A stretch of 26,655 nt of DNA from JAIOPA01 sp046076045 (GTDB taxonomy: Bacteria; Eisenbacteria; RBG-16-71-46), in NCBI GenBank assembly GCA_046076045.1, contig JBJTRI010000185.1, forward strand, positions 1 through 26,655, given 5' to 3'. This document shows, in pieces, positions 24,888-26,655 of this stretch (the stretch's first letter is position 1; every line of letters starts with the position of its first letter). The position numbers were made by a program, and so were the translations under genes. A model generated the notes under the pieces. The model was given only the letters and a program-made list of their open reading frames with translations. It ran no database searches and was not told where the DNA came from.

Positions 24888-26474
24888 TCAGCGCGTGAGG
24901 CGGAACGCGAGCGAGCCGAAGCCGTCGCGGCGCGTGGCGCCGAGCACGTGCCCAGCGTCGTCGGTTCGGCGCACGCCGAGCGAGAGCGACAGGTCCACGC
25001 CGCTCGCGGGCCACCAGCGCACGGTCGCGGTGAGGTCGTCGCTCACCTCGGGCACGCCCTCGAGCGTGCCCACGGGGGGCACCGGTCCGCCGGGAACGAA
25101 CGGTTCGTCGAGACCGTTCTCACCCTGCCACGTGCGGCCGGCGACCGCGCTCACCTGCCAGTCGGTGGACGGGTCCCACGACAGGCGCGTGCGCAGTCGG
25201 CGCGAGTCCGGTCCGGTGGCGAACCCCAGCGGCGCACCCTGTGCGGTGAAGTCCCGGTCGTAGTACGAGGTGTAGACGTAGCGCGACAGCCACGTGTACT
25301 CGGCGTTCCACGTCAGTCGCGTGAACCCGCGCGTCCACACCCCGTCGAGCCCGAGCTGCCAGCCGTACTTGTCGGGGAACGCGGCGCTCTTGGCATGCAC
25401 GTCGTCGAGCAGCAGTTCGCCGTACACGCGCGTGCCGTCGGCCACGCGCCACGAGGCGTCGAACGACATGAGCACGTTGTTGCGGTTGACGCCGATCGTG
25501 TCGCCGTCCTGCGAGAGCAGGCGCTGCGCGAGCGAGTAAGGGATGACGCTGGCGAGGTACACGCCCTGCCAGCCCCCGGAGCGGTAGCGCGCCGCCTCGC
25601 TCAAGCCCAGCCGCACGCCACGCGCGGGCTGCCACTCCAGTCGGTGCGCGGCCAACTGCTCCTCGCGACCCGGATGGGTGGTGGCGTTGATCGAGATGAG
25701 GTCGGCGCGCAGCGCGGGCAGGCGCCAGTGCGCGTGCAGCGCGGTGAGCGGTGCCGCGGTGCGCGACAGCAGCAGCGAGCCCTCCTCGCCCGGTCCCCAG
25801 GCGAAGCGTTGACGACCCAACGCGACGCTCCAGCGACCGTCGCCCCCGTGGTAGGCGGCGTAGGACTCCTCGGTCTGGAGGGCGAGGTCCGAGCCTTGCA
25901 GCAGAACGTCGGTGTAGCGCGCCGCATCGCGCAACTGGCCCGCGGCGAGGTGCGTGTACAGGATCCAGCCGTCCACCTGCACGCCCGCGCGCACGTGGAG
26001 TCCGGTGCCGTCGCGCCAGCGGCGGGCGTCGTCACCCCACGCGTCGTCGTGCTCGGCCGCACCCTCGAGGCCGAGCGAGACCTCGGCGCGTTCGTCGTCG
26101 GCCCACTCGCGCGACCACGCCCGCGGCGTGGAGCGGAGCGCGCGCGCATCGGCGAACGCGCGCGTGGCATCGCGCTGGAGTTCGCGCTCGAGGCGATCGG
26201 CGACGCGACGCCGCACCGGGTCACCGCCCACCGGGGCCCCGCGCCCCATCAACTCGTAGCGCGCGATCGGCCAGGTGTTGAAGTGGGGCAGGCGGAACCG
26301 CCCGGAGTCGGCCGGCAGGTCGTACGACTCGAGCACGCGCAGTTCGGCCGCGAGCGGGTCGCGCGGGGACACGAACTGGAGCGGCGAGGCCTGGGCGAGC
26401 GCGGGGAATGCGAGCGCGAGCGCGCAGGCGAGGGACGGGAGCGGGCGCGCGGGGCGCACGGGGCGGCGGTCCAT
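24888..26474 (-). CDS. Wzi-like capsule-assembly outer-membrane beta-barrel
   Basis: The product has 528 residues. A signal peptide at about 1-29 (SLACALALAFPALAQA) is followed by an N-terminal segment and many amphipathic beta strands that alternate aromatic and polar residues (GWILYTHLAAGQ, WSVALGRQRFAWGPGEEGS, RVYGELLLDDV, RLTWNAEYTWLSRYVY). The GRQRFAWGPG region followed by LLLSRTAAPL is typical of the Caps_assemb_Wzi family, which anchors capsule or exopolysaccharide at the cell surface. The C-terminus SLAFRLTR is a poor match to the usual terminal-Phe barrel signal. It lacks a clear ribosome site. The polysaccharide genes at 17977-22581 are a plausible partner set. Confidence 0.78.
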   Translation of the reverse strand: MDRRPVRPARPLPSLACALALAFPALAQASPLQFVSPRDPLAAELRVLESYDLPADSGRFRLPHFNTWPIARYELMGRGAPVGGDPVRRRVADRLERELQRDATRAFADARALRSTPRAWSREWADDERAEVSLGLEGAAEHDDAWGDDARRWRDGTGLHVRAGVQVDGWILYTHLAAGQLRDAARYTDVLLQGSDLALQTEESYAAYHGGDGRWSVALGRQRFAWGPGEEGSLLLSRTAAPLTALHAHWRLPALRADLISINATTHPGREEQLAAHRLEWQPARGVRLGLSEAARYRSGGWQGVYLASVIPYSLAQRLLSQDGDTIGVNRNNVLMSFDASWRVADGTRVYGELLLDDVHAKSAAFPDKYGWQLGLDGVWTRGFTRLTWNAEYTWLSRYVYTSYYDRDFTAQGAPLGFATGPDSRRLRTRLSWDPSTDWQVSAVAGRTWQGENGLDEPFVPGGPVPPVGTLEGVPEVSDDLTATVRWWPASGVDLSLSLGVRRTDDAGHVLGATRRDGFGSLAFRLTR

Positions 26475-26645
26475 GGCCGGCGACGATAGACGGTCGCCGC
26501 GGTGGATGCATCCGCGCGCGCGCGCCGTTAGTGTCGTGCGCGTCCATCTGTTAATCCTGTTCCGACGGCATCTGTATTAGCAAATGGTCCTATTTGTTCG
26601 GGTCAGAATGCCGTGTTTACCATCACGGGCACAGCAGGAGCAACT

Positions 26646-26655
26646 GTGACGTACA
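26646..26655 (+). CDS. Possible start of a gene cut by the right edge
   Basis: A GTG at 26646 stands 5 nt after AGGAG, with only three codons visible (V/M-T-Y). The 130 bases before it are clearly AT-richer than the rest of the window. They hold an inverted repeat CAAAT-N6-ATTTG at 26581-26596 and a near-perfect hairpin at 26609-26631. This fits a regulated leader, but the gene itself cannot be confirmed. Confidence 0.35.

Overview
The window is a very GC-rich stretch with strong G/C bias at third codon positions. It comes from a Gram-negative, LPS- or capsule-bearing bacterium. The evidence is an LpxL-type acyltransferase, a Wzi-like outer-membrane barrel, several cleavable signal peptides, and one-component, two-component and alternative sigma regulation. 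The gene mix (M13 peptidase, MglA-like GTPase, FlhG/sigma-28 without flagellar structural genes, orphan trpA) would suit a little-studied lineage such as Candidatus Eisenbacteria or a relative of Gemmatimonadota. This placement is an inference and cannot be proved from the sequence alone. No tRNA, rRNA, CRISPR array, transposase or phage gene was seen.

Layout. 1-86 holds the start of a secreted protein on the minus strand. 452-3783 is a minus-strand operon: LpxL/PatA-type acyltransferase, PimA-like GT4 glycosyltransferase and MFS exporter, behind a good TTGACA-type promoter. 4023-4439 encodes an unrecognised 138-residue protein and ends at a strong hairpin. 4493-5267 is non-coding and repeat-rich, with a 30-bp tandem repeat, a (CTTC)6 tract and a pair of exact 40-bp inverted repeats. 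5486-6856 is an MglA-like GTPase with a long repeated tail. It is followed by a small exported protein and trpA (6974-8265). csrA and a FlgM-like small gene overlap at 8543-8973.

9086-17894 is a dense signalling region. An NtrB/NtrC-type pair comes first. Downstream is a candidate sigma-54 promoter with an upstream inverted repeat. It is followed by a tightly packed gene string: CheY-like receiver, stand-alone sigma region-4 protein, small helical protein, FlhG/MinD-like ATPase, sigma-28-family sigma factor, a histidine-kinase dimerisation domain without an ATPase domain, a GGDEF protein with a broken active site, and a receiver-GAF-histidine kinase hybrid. 17977-22581 is a polysaccharide or cell-envelope group: degenerate Wzz/BY-kinase-like protein, glycosyltransferase-like protein, GalE-like epimerase and DUF218 protein. 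A bidirectional hairpin at 22706-22745 separates it from convergent minus-strand genes for an M13 metallopeptidase and a Wzi-like barrel. A new gene may begin at the right edge.

How it may work together (inference). The NtrBC pair would switch on the sigma-54 promoter and so produce FlhG, sigma-28 and the phospho-relay proteins. Sigma-28, possibly held by the FlgM-like protein, would then read the GCCGATAC promoters in front of csrA and the MglA-like GTPase. CsrA could in turn bind near-identical GGA-loop hairpins in the leaders of both genes. This would be a flagellar-type regulatory circuit in a window with no flagellar structural genes, next to envelope-polysaccharide genes. It may therefore control surface polarity, gliding, pili or matrix rather than, or as well as, flagella.
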